The notes under the pieces were generated by a model. The model saw only the letters and a list, made by a program, of their open reading frames with translations, was not told the DNA's origin and did no database searches. A stretch of DNA of 64,000 nt from Alistipes sp. An66 (GTDB lineage: Bacteria > Bacteroidota > Bacteroidia > Bacteroidales > Rikenellaceae). This document shows, in pieces, positions 44,217 to 52,832 of this stretch (within the stretch, counting starts at the first letter, position 1; every line of letters begins with the position of its first letter). A program made the translations under genes and the position numbers. Location: contig NZ_NFHT01000004.1 in NCBI RefSeq assembly GCF_002161445.1, positions 124,001-188,000 on the forward strand, given 5' to 3'.

Positions 44217-45523
44217 AACTCCCCAAAGGCATCGCATACGGGCCCATGGCCGCCCATGCGGGGTTGCTCGCCGCCGCAGCTCTTGCCGGCGGGTGGCTTG
44301 CAGCACAACGTCTCTACCCGCTGCTGCTGGTCAGCGTGCCGCTCATGACGCTGGCGTTTTTTCGGATCCTGCGCTGCTACGGCGATTCGGTGCGGCGCGT
44401 TACCTTCATGTTCAACGCCATCGAGAACGACGACCTCACGTTCCGCTTCAACGAGGACCCTTCGAAAGTCGACAATACCATGCTCAACGCGGCGCTCAAC
44501 CGCATCAAGGAGATCCTCTCGCGGACCAAGTTGCGGGCCGAGGAGCGCGAGCGTTACTACCAGCTCATCATGGAGAGCGCCCAGACGGGGTTGATTACCG
44601 TCAATGATACGGGCAGCGTCTATCAGGCCAATAGTGAGGCTTTGCGGGTCTTCGGCCTCCAACAGCTGAACCATATCCGGCAGTTGGAGGGTTCGGCTCC
44701 CGAGGTGGCGCGGGCTTTGTCCGCCATCCGTCCCGGCGAGAAGCTCCGCGTGTCGTGCACGACCGAAACGGGCGAGATGGCCCTGACGCTGGGATGTGCG
44801 GAGATCACGCTCGAGGATCGACACCGGCGGGTGATCTCCGTGAGCGACATCAACAGCGAGGTGAGCGAAATCCAGGTCGAGTCGTGGAGCAAGCTCTCGC
44901 GCATTATGACCCACGAGATCATGAACTCGCTGGCGCCGGTCACCTCGCTCAGCGACACGCTGCTCCATATGGACCGGCCGCTGGATGCGGATGTCGAACG
45001 GGGGTTGGAGACCATCTCCGCCACGAGCCGGCGGCTGATGACCTTCGTCGAGAACTATCGGCGTTTCACGCGGATTCCGGCACCGCAGTGCGAACCCTTC
45101 GAGGTGCGCGAACTCGTCCGCCAGGCCGTGGTGCTGACCTCCGCCGAGAACGACCTGCGGATCCATGTCGCTGTCGAGCCGGCCGGCACGATGATCTATG
45201 CCGACAAGGTCCTGCTGGGACAGGTGGCCGTCAATCTGCTCAAAAATGCCCGCGAAGCGATCGCCGGGCGCACCGACGGAGCGATCGAGATCCGTTCGCG
45301 GATCGATGCGGCCGAGCATGTCGTCATCGAGTTCAGCAACAACGGCGGGGCCATCCCGACCGAGGTTGCCGAAAATATCTTTACCCCTTTCTACACGACC
45401 AAGCCCGACGGCTCGGGCATCGGATTGAGCCTCTCGCGGCGCATCATGCAGCTCCACGGCGGTTCGCTGCGCCTGACCTGCAACACCGACCGGCGGGTAA
45501 CCTTCACCCTGCAAATCGGGTAA
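44213..45523 (+). CDS. Membrane sensor histidine kinase
   Basis: 436 residues. Two N-terminal TM segments (about 12-32 and 36-51) have almost no periplasmic loop, so it may sense membrane or cytoplasmic state. A PAS-like domain follows at about 110-215 (MESAQTGLITVNDTGSVYQANSEALRVFGL). The H box has His234 in IMTHEIMNSLAPV. The ATP-binding domain has the N box (LLKNAREAI), a late Gly-rich box (GSGIGLSLSRRIM) and an F box (IFTPFYTTKP). It is the partner of the upstream regulator by ATGA overlap. Confidence 0.92.
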   Translation: MKLPKGIAYGPMAAHAGLLAAAALAGGWLAAQRLYPLLLVSVPLMTLAFFRILRCYGDSVRRVTFMFNAIENDDLTFRFNEDPSKVDNTMLNAALNRIKEILSRTKLRAEERERYYQLIMESAQTGLITVNDTGSVYQANSEALRVFGLQQLNHIRQLEGSAPEVARALSAIRPGEKLRVSCTTETGEMALTLGCAEITLEDRHRRVISVSDINSEVSEIQVESWSKLSRIMTHEIMNSLAPVTSLSDTLLHMDRPLDADVERGLETISATSRRLMTFVENYRRFTRIPAPQCEPFEVRELVRQAVVLTSAENDLRIHVAVEPAGTMIYADKVLLGQVAVNLLKNAREAIAGRTDGAIEIRSRIDAAEHVVIEFSNNGGAIPTEVAENIFTPFYTTKPDGSGIGLSLSRRIMQLHGGSLRLTCNTDRRVTFTLQIG

Positions 45524-45558
45524 GAGAAAATTTGTCGGATTCAAATCCGCCGATCTGT

Positions 45559-45595
45559 AAAAAAGAGCTATTCCGTCAGGAATAGCTCTTTTTTT
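45559..45595 (+). terminator. Strong terminator after kinase gene
   Basis: A6, then GAGCTATTCC (45565-45574), a 4-base loop, GGAATAGCTC (45579-45588) and T7. It is complementary through the A and T tracts, so it works in both directions. It separates the kinase from the converging BACON gene. Confidence 0.88.
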
Positions 45596-45706
45596 AACGG
45601 TAGTGCGAGGAGTCGGCTTGCCTTTTGTCGATTGTCTGCATCGACTTGCATGACGAAAGCCTTCGTTTTCGAAAGGCTTCGTATTCCATGCTGCGGCCCC
45701 GGAGCG

Positions 45707-46600
45707 TCAGAACTGCGTCAGGTCGATCTTCGTCACGTTGATCAGGTCCGAAACCGAAACCTCCTCGGCCCCCGACGTCTCGATGGTCACGATGTGCGTC
45801 CCTGTCTCCTGATAGGTGTGGGTCAGCGACTCGCGGTACTCCTCCTCCGTGCCGTCGCCCCACGATACCTTCCCCGGCAGGAATCCCTCTCCGAGAATGT
45901 ACGGAACCCGGAACGTCGGATTCGAGTGTGTGATGTGGAGCCAGTTCATGTTGTCACGCGCCTGCTGGCGGATCGTGATGACCTGCTCCACATCGTCGGC
46001 CGTGAGGCGGATCGTTGCTTCCCGCGGCTCCGACTTCGGGTTGGGGTCGATGATGAAGTACAGCGTCTTCCCGACAAGACCCCGGACGGACGCCGACGTC
46101 GTCCGGCGGATCCATGTCTCGGAGAGCTCGATCCGGAAATCGACGTTCGCGTTGACCTCGAAATTCAGTTTCCCGCCCGTCGCTGCGATCGGATAGCTCT
46201 CCTCCGCAATGAGAATGGCGTTTTTCTGCATCTGCGTCAGGGTGAATGTCCGGCTCAATCCGAACGTCCGGTTGGTGAAGACGATGCGTGCCGTGCGGTT
46301 GTCGTAGTCCTCGTTCGGATCCGCCTCGAAGCGGTGGAGACCCGTCTCGGACGTGCCGGAGGTGACTTCGCGCAGCCACTCGGGGGCGTCGGGCAGTTCT
46401 ACCGTGTAGTCGACGTTGCACTGCACCTCGACCGTAAAGGGTCCGCCCTGGCTGCCGATGGTCTGTTTGTCGGTCGTGAGCGTCATTTTCGCTCCCGTCG
46501 TTTTATCGTCGTCCGTCTGGCTCTTCGAACATCCGAACAGCACGAAGACCAGAACCGGAAGCAGAAGTCCTGCAATATGGAACAGGGTATCTCTTTTCAT
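45707..46600 (-). CDS. BACON lipoprotein, short form (2 BACON plus WGDG module)
   Basis: 297 residues. A lipoprotein signal with Cys24 (VLFVLFGCSK, reading ...VFVLFGC) is followed by two BACON-like beta domains (about 40-125, with ARIVFTNRTFGLSRTFTLTQMQ, and 126-212, with REATIRLTADDVEQVITIRQQA). A C-terminal module of about 75 residues carries WGDGTEEEYRESLTHTY and ends KIDLTQF. These match the last two BACON domains and end module of the 475-residue protein at 48593-50020. It follows its C10 peptidase gene by 35 bases. Possible roles are anchor, inhibitor or glycan-binding partner of the peptidase; none is proven. Confidence 0.72.
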   Translation of the reverse strand: MKRDTLFHIAGLLLPVLVFVLFGCSKSQTDDDKTTGAKMTLTTDKQTIGSQGGPFTVEVQCNVDYTVELPDAPEWLREVTSGTSETGLHRFEADPNEDYDNRTARIVFTNRTFGLSRTFTLTQMQKNAILIAEESYPIAATGGKLNFEVNANVDFRIELSETWIRRTTSASVRGLVGKTLYFIIDPNPKSEPREATIRLTADDVEQVITIRQQARDNMNWLHITHSNPTFRVPYILGEGFLPGKVSWGDGTEEEYRESLTHTYQETGTHIVTIETSGAEEVSVSDLINVTKIDLTQF

Positions 46601-46635
46601 GGTGTGAACTTGCTTGGATGGTTTCTGTCGTAGAT

Positions 46636-48465
46636 TCATTCGTTGTCGGGAAGGGCGATGAGCAGCTCCTTGCGTTCGGTCTCCTTTTGCAGGATGAGCC
46701 GGTAGGTGCCGCCCGGAAGGGTCGAGGTGTCGATGCGGATCTCCTGCCCCTCGGCGTTGCACGAAGCGCTGCAATCCGTGCCGTCGGATGTCTGCAACGT
46801 CGCCGTGACGCCCTCCTTCACCCGCAGCCGCATCATGTGCTCCGTTTTGTTGTAGGTCAGGCTCGTCGACTCCTCGATCGTGTATTCGTCGGCGAGGAGA
46901 TACTCCCAGACGCAACCCTCGTCCTCATTGCCCCGTACGACGGACCAGTCCGTACCCGTATCGCTGATATAGAGTGCCCGGATGCGGTAGCCCGGAAGAA
47001 ACGTCATGTTGATCTCGAACGGAGCGTTCATGGTGAACCCTGCTCCCGGATTATAACCATCGACTCTTCCTTGTGTAATGCTATGTATGACCTGGCCCTC
47101 CCGGTCCGTGACGGCCAGCTGACACCGGCCGGAGAATACCGTGCTGCCGAAGTTGCCGATGGCTCCGGCATGGATCCAGACTGTCTCGCCCTGGGCAATG
47201 TTGCCCTCGATCGAGATGCCGTTGTAGGTCCGGCCCTTCTCTGTATCGTCGTATTCGAAGAACCGCAGCTCCGTGACGGGCTCGTTGCCGGCATCGGGCT
47301 GTATGCCGACGATTGCGTTCTGACCGTCGTTGTAGTGGTCCGAGCCGCCGATTCCCTGCCCTTCGGGGTCGAGTGCCGTCAGCAGGAAATAACCGTTGCA
47401 GTAGCCGCTCCATCCCCAGTTGACGCTGTAATAGTTGGTGTCCGTGTAACCGTCGAGGATGAACGCATGCCCCGATTGGGAGTTGTAGCCGGAGTAGATG
47501 ATCGGCCGGTCGTTGTCCAGTTCGTTTTGCAGGAGCTCGTTCCACTCCCGGGTCGAGTAACTGATGCGGGAACGCCAGCGGGTCTGGCGGTCGTAGCCCA
47601 TGTGGTTGATCAACAGGTTCGGGATGTCGCTGCTGAATGCACCGGTGCCATCCGGTCCGAAGTCGGATTGGAGCATGACGGCGCAGTCGCGCATCAGCGT
47701 TGCCACGGCCGTCGCTTCGATCTGGGTAAATTCGGTGTATTCGTAGTCCGTGGTACCCTGATAGGAGTAAGCGTATTTCAGCTTCATGTTGGCCCAGTCG
47801 TAGGCATGGCCCAGCGTAACTCCCGGAACCGATATGCCGTAGCTCCCGGTGGTATAGGACGGCAGGGTGCCCGTGCCCCGTTCCGGCCACTGGTGGTAGC
47901 GGATGGCGATGGCCATGGCTGTGGCCGTACATCCGGTATAGGTCCGAGTTCCCTGATAGGTCGGGCACAGCCGATTGTAGGGCTCGTCCTGGTTCCAGAG
48001 TGCGGTTTCGAGCTTGACCACGGTGTTGCCGCTGCGCGTCGCGGCCCAGGCCTGCGTGACGCTGCTCTCGGCCTTCAATCCGGCCGCACGGGCCTTGTTC
48101 ACGGTCTCCCGGAGCCCGTCGAGCCACGCTTGCAGGTTGGACGGCAGCTTCCCCGACGGGAATTCGCTGTCGAAGGAGTAGCCCAGTACGGGCATGGCCA
48201 CGTCGTCGCCCGCGACGATGACGAAGCCCGGACCGGCCGTGTTGTCGAAAACGTAATAGGCGGGATCCGCTCCCGTGGAGCGGGTGGCGCTGTTTTCACT
48301 GTCGCGCACCAGCTGCCACGAGGGGGGCACCCCTCCCCGAGTCGCAGGGGCCGATTGCCAGAACCGTGTGGCGGCCTGCCGGGCCTGTTCGGCCGTGATC
48401 TCCCGGGCCGGGAGGGTACCCGTCCCGAGCAGCGCCGGCAATAACAGAAGGAAAAGTCTTTTCAT
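46636..48465 (-). CDS. Secreted C10 cysteine peptidase (streptopain family), copy 1
   Basis: 609 residues: signal peptide 1-20 and a Spi-type propeptide at about 22-130 (ITAEQARQAATRFWQ, AYYVFDNTAGPGFVIVAGDD, MPVLGYSFDSEFP). The catalytic domain has Cys179 in YTGCTATAMA, His333 in SGHAFILDGY and the NWGWSG loop. A beta-rich C-terminal part from about 390 ends LPGGTYRLILQKETERKEL, similar in outline to type IX secretion end domains. It is expected to be made as an inactive zymogen outside the cytoplasm. It is paired with the BACON lipoprotein downstream and duplicated at 50054-51853. Confidence 0.92.
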   Translation of the reverse strand: MKRLFLLLLPALLGTGTLPAREITAEQARQAATRFWQSAPATRGGVPPSWQLVRDSENSATRSTGADPAYYVFDNTAGPGFVIVAGDDVAMPVLGYSFDSEFPSGKLPSNLQAWLDGLRETVNKARAAGLKAESSVTQAWAATRSGNTVVKLETALWNQDEPYNRLCPTYQGTRTYTGCTATAMAIAIRYHQWPERGTGTLPSYTTGSYGISVPGVTLGHAYDWANMKLKYAYSYQGTTDYEYTEFTQIEATAVATLMRDCAVMLQSDFGPDGTGAFSSDIPNLLINHMGYDRQTRWRSRISYSTREWNELLQNELDNDRPIIYSGYNSQSGHAFILDGYTDTNYYSVNWGWSGYCNGYFLLTALDPEGQGIGGSDHYNDGQNAIVGIQPDAGNEPVTELRFFEYDDTEKGRTYNGISIEGNIAQGETVWIHAGAIGNFGSTVFSGRCQLAVTDREGQVIHSITQGRVDGYNPGAGFTMNAPFEINMTFLPGYRIRALYISDTGTDWSVVRGNEDEGCVWEYLLADEYTIEESTSLTYNKTEHMMRLRVKEGVTATLQTSDGTDCSASCNAEGQEIRIDTSTLPGGTYRLILQKETERKELLIALPDNE

Positions 48466-48531
48466 GAGTGAGTGAGATTGGGTGAATTCAGGATGGGGTC
48501 GTTCGGATGTCGGAATGTCAGATTATGAAAC

Positions 48532-48565
48532 CCTGTCCGGCATGAGTTGTCCCATGTCGGACAGG
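48532..48565 (-). terminator. Hairpin between the two peptidase cassettes
   Basis: 13-bp stem with one G-T pair (48532-48544 against 48553-48565) and an 8-base loop, in the 127-base gap between the long BACON gene and peptidase copy 1. There is no T-tract; it may be an attenuator or mRNA-end hairpin. The gap has no other clear signal. Confidence 0.45.
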
Positions 48566-48592
48566 CCTGTTCCGAGTCCGGTCGAGGGTCGG

Positions 48593-50020
48593 TCAGAACT
48601 GCGTCAGGTCGAGTTCCGTGATGCCGATCAGGTCGGGGAGCGTGAACATGGTGGCGCCCATCATCTCGATGGTCACGGTGTGTGAACTTCCGCTCCGGTA
48701 GGTATGGGAGAGCCCTTCCCGGTACTCCTCCTGTGCACCGTCGCCCCACGAGACCGTCCCGTAGAGAAACATGGACGAACCGGTGAAGGTCGGAATGGCG
48801 AATGCTCCATTCGTGTGTGTGATGCGGAGGATGCCCGTACCGTCGCGTCCCGCCTGATAGACTTTTATGGTCTGCTCCATGTCGTCGGCCGTCAGACGGA
48901 TGGTCGCTTCGCGCGGATTCTCGTTCGAATTGGCATCGACGGTGAATTTCAGCGAACGTTCTTCCAGCGCGCGGGTTCCCTGCGATTCATGGATCCACTC
49001 CTCGGAGGTCGTGATCTTGAAATCGACGTTCGTATTGACCTTGAATTCCAGTGTCCCGGCTGCGGCGTCGAGCATGTATTGCTCCTTGGAGACGAGGATG
49101 GCGTTGCGCTGCATCTGCGTCACCGTCACGGTCTGGCTTATGCCCGATTCCGTGTTGGTGAAGACGATGCGCGTGCTGCGGCTGTCGTAGCTCTCGTTGG
49201 GGTCCGCTTCGAACCGGTGCGTATAGGTCGAGAGCGTCCGGGTGGTGATTTCCCGCAGCCAGTCGGGCTGGTCGGGGAGCTGGATGTCGTAGGGAATGTT
49301 GCTGCGGAGCTCGACCGTAAGGGTGCCGCCGTTGCTTTCCACGATCGGATTCTCCTCCGTGAGGATGATCTGGGGCTCCTCGCCGTCCTGATAGACCGTG
49401 ACGGTCTCCGTCAGATCCCGGCTCTGGATCTCGATGGTTCCGATGCGGCTGCGGGCCGAATCGTTCGGTTTGACCTGGAAGTGGAGCTGGGTGGTCTCCA
49501 TGGCCCGCGATTCGATCGGGATCAGCCAGTTGACGGCATCCTCCGCGATTTCATACTCGAAAGAGATGTTGGCGATTACCTCCACGGTGATGTTGTCTCC
49601 GGCCTGTTTCACCTCGAAACGGTTCTTCGTGACGGTCAGGGCATTCTCCTGTTTCTGATAGAAGACCATCCGCTCGGTGGTTGTGCCCGAGTGCAGGATC
49701 AGCGTGGCGTTCCGCTCGCTGCCCGAGGAGTTCTTGTCGGTATGGAGTGTGACCGTGGCCTCTCCGGCATCGCCCTGACTCGGGGAGACGCTGCCCCAGG
49801 TCTGGTCCACTTCGGCGGTCCAGGCGGCCGTCGAGTGGAAGGTGATGAAGACATCCCCGCCCTCGGCCTCGAAAATGGGCGACATGGTGGTCAGGGTGAT
49901 AATGCCGTTCCCGGGAGTAGCGCCCGGATCCTCCGCCGAATGCTTCTTGCAACCTCCCGACAAGACGATTGCCGAGAGCAGGAGGCCTGTAAGGTATGGT
50001 ATGATGGTGTGTTTTTTCAT
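48593..50020 (-). CDS. BACON lipoprotein, long form (4 BACON plus WGDG module)
   Basis: 475 residues with a lipoprotein signal (LLLSAIVLSGGCKK, Cys24). Four BACON-like domains follow, at about 40-123, 124-214, 215-308 and 309-396, each ending in a strand like ETVTVYQDG or QTVTVTQMQ. A final WGDG module (WGDGAQEEYREGLSHTY) ends ELDLTQF. The last two BACON domains plus end module correspond to the short form at 45707-46600. It lies 33 bases after peptidase copy 2. It is probably surface- or periplasm-exposed. Confidence 0.75.
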   Translation of the reverse strand: MKKHTIIPYLTGLLLSAIVLSGGCKKHSAEDPGATPGNGIITLTTMSPIFEAEGGDVFITFHSTAAWTAEVDQTWGSVSPSQGDAGEATVTLHTDKNSSGSERNATLILHSGTTTERMVFYQKQENALTVTKNRFEVKQAGDNITVEVIANISFEYEIAEDAVNWLIPIESRAMETTQLHFQVKPNDSARSRIGTIEIQSRDLTETVTVYQDGEEPQIILTEENPIVESNGGTLTVELRSNIPYDIQLPDQPDWLREITTRTLSTYTHRFEADPNESYDSRSTRIVFTNTESGISQTVTVTQMQRNAILVSKEQYMLDAAAGTLEFKVNTNVDFKITTSEEWIHESQGTRALEERSLKFTVDANSNENPREATIRLTADDMEQTIKVYQAGRDGTGILRITHTNGAFAIPTFTGSSMFLYGTVSWGDGAQEEYREGLSHTYRSGSSHTVTIEMMGATMFTLPDLIGITELDLTQF

Positions 50021-50053
50021 GATCGGGTCCTTCTTGGAATGGTATTGTCGGAT

Positions 50054-51853
50054 TTATTGGGCGCTGACCGAGAAGAGAAGTTCTTTCCGGTCGTTCCTTT
50101 TTTGCAGGATGAGCCGGTAGTTGCCGGCAGGCAGCTGCGAGGTGTTGATGCGTACCGTCTGTCCGCTGATCTGGCACTGTCCCGTATAGTCGGAGCCGCC
50201 CGTGGTCTGCAATGTCGTCGTCACGCCCTCCTTGACTTGCAGCTGCAAGACGCGCGTCTTGCGGTCGAAGGTTGCCTGCGTGGTCTCCTCGATGTTGTAT
50301 TCGTCGTCGAGGAGCAGGTCCCAAACGTACCCTTCCTCTTCGTTTCCTCGGACCACTTCCCATTGTGAGGTGATCGAATTCTGATAATAGGCTCGGATAC
50401 GGTATCCCGGATAGATCGGTTTGGTGATGGTGAAGGTTGAGGTAGGAGCTTGGGCCGTTCCGCGCGGATTCAGCGTGAAATACCAGGTTGCCAACTCCTG
50501 GATGACATTCCCGTCCCGGTCCGTGACGACCAGCTTTACCTGTTTGTTGGTGACGGTGGTCGATCCGCTGTTGTAGAACAGGCCGACTTGCATATTGAAA
50601 GGCTGTCCGGTGACGATGGTACTGCTGCAATTCAATCCGAAGTATGAGTTGCCGCTTTTGCAGAATCGGATCTCTTCGATAGCTCCGCTTCCCGTGTTTT
50701 TCTGCATGCCGATAACAACCGTATGGTTGTAGTTGTAGTTGGACGATCCTCCGCCTATGCCTTGTCCGGTGGGGTTGAGTGCTGTCAGCAGGTAGTACCC
50801 GTTGCAGCTTCCGTTCCATCCCCAGTTGATGCTGTAATAGTCGTCCTCGGTGTATCCGTCGAGCACAAAGGCGTGTCCGCCGCCATTTTCGCCGTATCCG
50901 GAATAGAGGATGGGACGATTGTTGTCCAGCTCGCTCTTCATCAGGTTGTTCCATTCGGATGTCGTGTAGGCCCAACGGTAGATGCAGCGGACTTGTCCGT
51001 CATAATCCATGTGGGCGGTCAGATTTCCGGGGATCAGTTCGAGCGGAGCCGATGTCGCCCAGGGGCTGAACTGGGCATTGATCATGACGGCGCAGTCACG
51101 CATCAGCGTGGCGACGGGGCCGGTGTCCCTGTCGAGATAGTATCCGGGTTTATACTGCATCTTCATGTTGGCCCAATCGTAGGTGTGGCCCAATGTGATA
51201 CTCGGAACCTGAATGCTGTATGTGTTATTGGTGGTATATCCTTCCAGGACACCGGTGCCCTGGTTCGGCCATTCGTGATAGCGCATGATGATCGCCAGGG
51301 CTGTGGCCGTACATCCCGTGTAGCACGCCTGATCTCCGCTGGTCGTCGGACAATAGTTGTTGAAGGGTGCGCCCTGATCCCAGAGAGCCGTTTCCATCTC
51401 TACGACGGGTGTTCCGGCGCGGGTCGCGGCCCAGGCCTGCGTGACGCTGCTCTCGGCTTGCAGTCCGTTGTCACGTGCGTAGTTCACCTCATCCCGGAGC
51501 CCGTCGAGCCACTCCTGAAGGTTGGCCGGGAGGTTGCCCGACGGGAATTCGTTCTCGAAGGAGTAGCCCAGCACGGGCATGGCCACATCGTCGCCCGCAA
51601 CGATGACGAAGCCCGGGCCGGCCGTGTTGTCGAAGACGTAATAGGCCGGGGCGGTGCCCGATGTGCGGGTTGCGGAGCTTTCGCTGTGGCGCACCAGCTG
51701 CCACGAAGGCGCGACTCCTCCCCGTGTGGTTGGAGTCGATTGCCAGAACTGCGTGGCAGTCTGCCGGGCCTGTTCGGTCGTGATCTCCTTGGCTGACAAG
51801 GCACCGCAGGTCAGCGACAGTGAGAGGATAGACAGCAGCAGAGTTCTCTTCAT
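50054..51853 (-). CDS. Secreted C10 cysteine peptidase (streptopain family), copy 2
   Basis: 599 residues with the same plan as copy 1: signal peptide 1-21, Spi-type propeptide (ITTEQARQTATQFWQ, AYYVFDNTAGPGFVIVAGDD), Cys181 in YTGCTATALA, His327 in GGGHAFVLDGY and an NWGWNG loop. The C-terminal half ends LPAGNYRLILQKRNDRKEL. The propeptide and catalytic core are strongly alike in the two copies, and the middle C-terminal regions differ more. It heads the tandem array; the only upstream signals are AT-rich sequence without a full promoter match. Confidence 0.92.
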   Translation of the reverse strand: MKRTLLLSILSLSLTCGALSAKEITTEQARQTATQFWQSTPTTRGGVAPSWQLVRHSESSATRTSGTAPAYYVFDNTAGPGFVIVAGDDVAMPVLGYSFENEFPSGNLPANLQEWLDGLRDEVNYARDNGLQAESSVTQAWAATRAGTPVVEMETALWDQGAPFNNYCPTTSGDQACYTGCTATALAIIMRYHEWPNQGTGVLEGYTTNNTYSIQVPSITLGHTYDWANMKMQYKPGYYLDRDTGPVATLMRDCAVMINAQFSPWATSAPLELIPGNLTAHMDYDGQVRCIYRWAYTTSEWNNLMKSELDNNRPILYSGYGENGGGHAFVLDGYTEDDYYSINWGWNGSCNGYYLLTALNPTGQGIGGGSSNYNYNHTVVIGMQKNTGSGAIEEIRFCKSGNSYFGLNCSSTIVTGQPFNMQVGLFYNSGSTTVTNKQVKLVVTDRDGNVIQELATWYFTLNPRGTAQAPTSTFTITKPIYPGYRIRAYYQNSITSQWEVVRGNEEEGYVWDLLLDDEYNIEETTQATFDRKTRVLQLQVKEGVTTTLQTTGGSDYTGQCQISGQTVRINTSQLPAGNYRLILQKRNDRKELLFSVSAQ

Positions 51854-51945
51854 GAAACAGTTTTTTAGGTTGATGATTCATGCGAATTTACATATAAATT
51901 TTCAAACTTGCAATTCTCTCGTCCGTCGTTCGGATTTTGGTTCAT

Positions 51946-51977
51946 GAAAAAGGTGCGGCGATTTTCGCCGCACCTTT
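51946..51977 (-). terminator. Terminator of the thiamine operon
   Basis: 13-bp perfect stem (AAAGGTGCGGCGA, 51949-51961, against 51965-51977), a 3-base loop, and T5 on the minus strand. It lies 46 bases after the thiD stop. Confidence 0.82.
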
Positions 51978-52022
51978 GCGCCCTCCCCGACAAGGGCGGG
52001 GTCTCCCGCGGTGTCGGGAGCC

Positions 52023-52832
52023 TCATTCCCAGAGCCGGAAAAAATGGTGTACGGGACCGTGGCCGCGGCCGATCTCATACTCTGCACCGGCTTCGATCGC
52101 ACCGGCGATATACTCCTTGGCCTTTGCGGCAGCCTCGTCCAGACCGCAGCCGAGGGCCAGAAATGCGGCCAGCGCCGACGAGAGCGTGCAGCCCGTGCCG
52201 TGGGTGTTGCGCGTAGCCAGACGCCGCGAGCGCAGCGGCAGGATCCGGTCCTCCTCGGCGTTGTAGAAGATATCGACGAGCTCCTCGTCCGTGAGGTGCC
52301 CGGCTTTCAGGAAGACCGAGACGCGGCCGCCGCACGAGAGCTCCCGCGCCGCTTCGGGAAGCGACTCCTGGCTCTCGATTTTCCGTCCGAGGAGCAGCTC
52401 CGCTTCGGGGATGTTCGGTGTGATGATCCGCACGGCGGGGATCAGTTCGTCGCGCAGCGTCGCGATGGCCTCCTCCTGCAACAGGGCGTCGCCCGACGTG
52501 GCCACCATCACCGGGTCGAGCACGATGTTGCGGATGCAGTACGGGGCCAGCGTGTCGCGCACGGCGCGGATCAGTTCCGAGGAGTGCAGCATGCCGATCT
52601 TCACGGCGTCGGTGCCGATGTCGTCCAGCACCGAGCGGATCTGTCCCGTGACGAACTCCACGGGCACGGGGTGCACGCCCGTGACACCCACGGTGTTCTC
52701 GTCCACGACGGCCACGATGGCCGACGTCCCGAAGCATCCGCACGCCGAGAAGGTTTTCAGGTCGGCCTGAATGCCTGCGCCCCCGCTGGGGTCGCTGCCT
52801 GCAATGGTCAGGGCTCGTTTGTAGTGTTTCAT
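52023..52832 (-). CDS. thiD: Hydroxymethylpyrimidine (phosphate) kinase
   Basis: 269 residues. The ribokinase-like ThiD pattern is clear: TIAGSDPSGGAGIQADLKTFSACGCFGTSAI at the start, DAVKIGML, LDPVMVATSGD, TPNIPEAELLLG and the anion hole NTHGTGCTLSSALAA. It makes HMP-PP from HMP for coupling to the thiazole by ThiE. Last gene of the operon; its start overlaps the tenA stop by four bases. Confidence 0.95.
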   Translation of the reverse strand: MKHYKRALTIAGSDPSGGAGIQADLKTFSACGCFGTSAIVAVVDENTVGVTGVHPVPVEFVTGQIRSVLDDIGTDAVKIGMLHSSELIRAVRDTLAPYCIRNIVLDPVMVATSGDALLQEEAIATLRDELIPAVRIITPNIPEAELLLGRKIESQESLPEAARELSCGGRVSVFLKAGHLTDEELVDIFYNAEEDRILPLRSRRLATRNTHGTGCTLSSALAAFLALGCGLDEAAAKAKEYIAGAIEAGAEYEIGRGHGPVHHFFRLWE

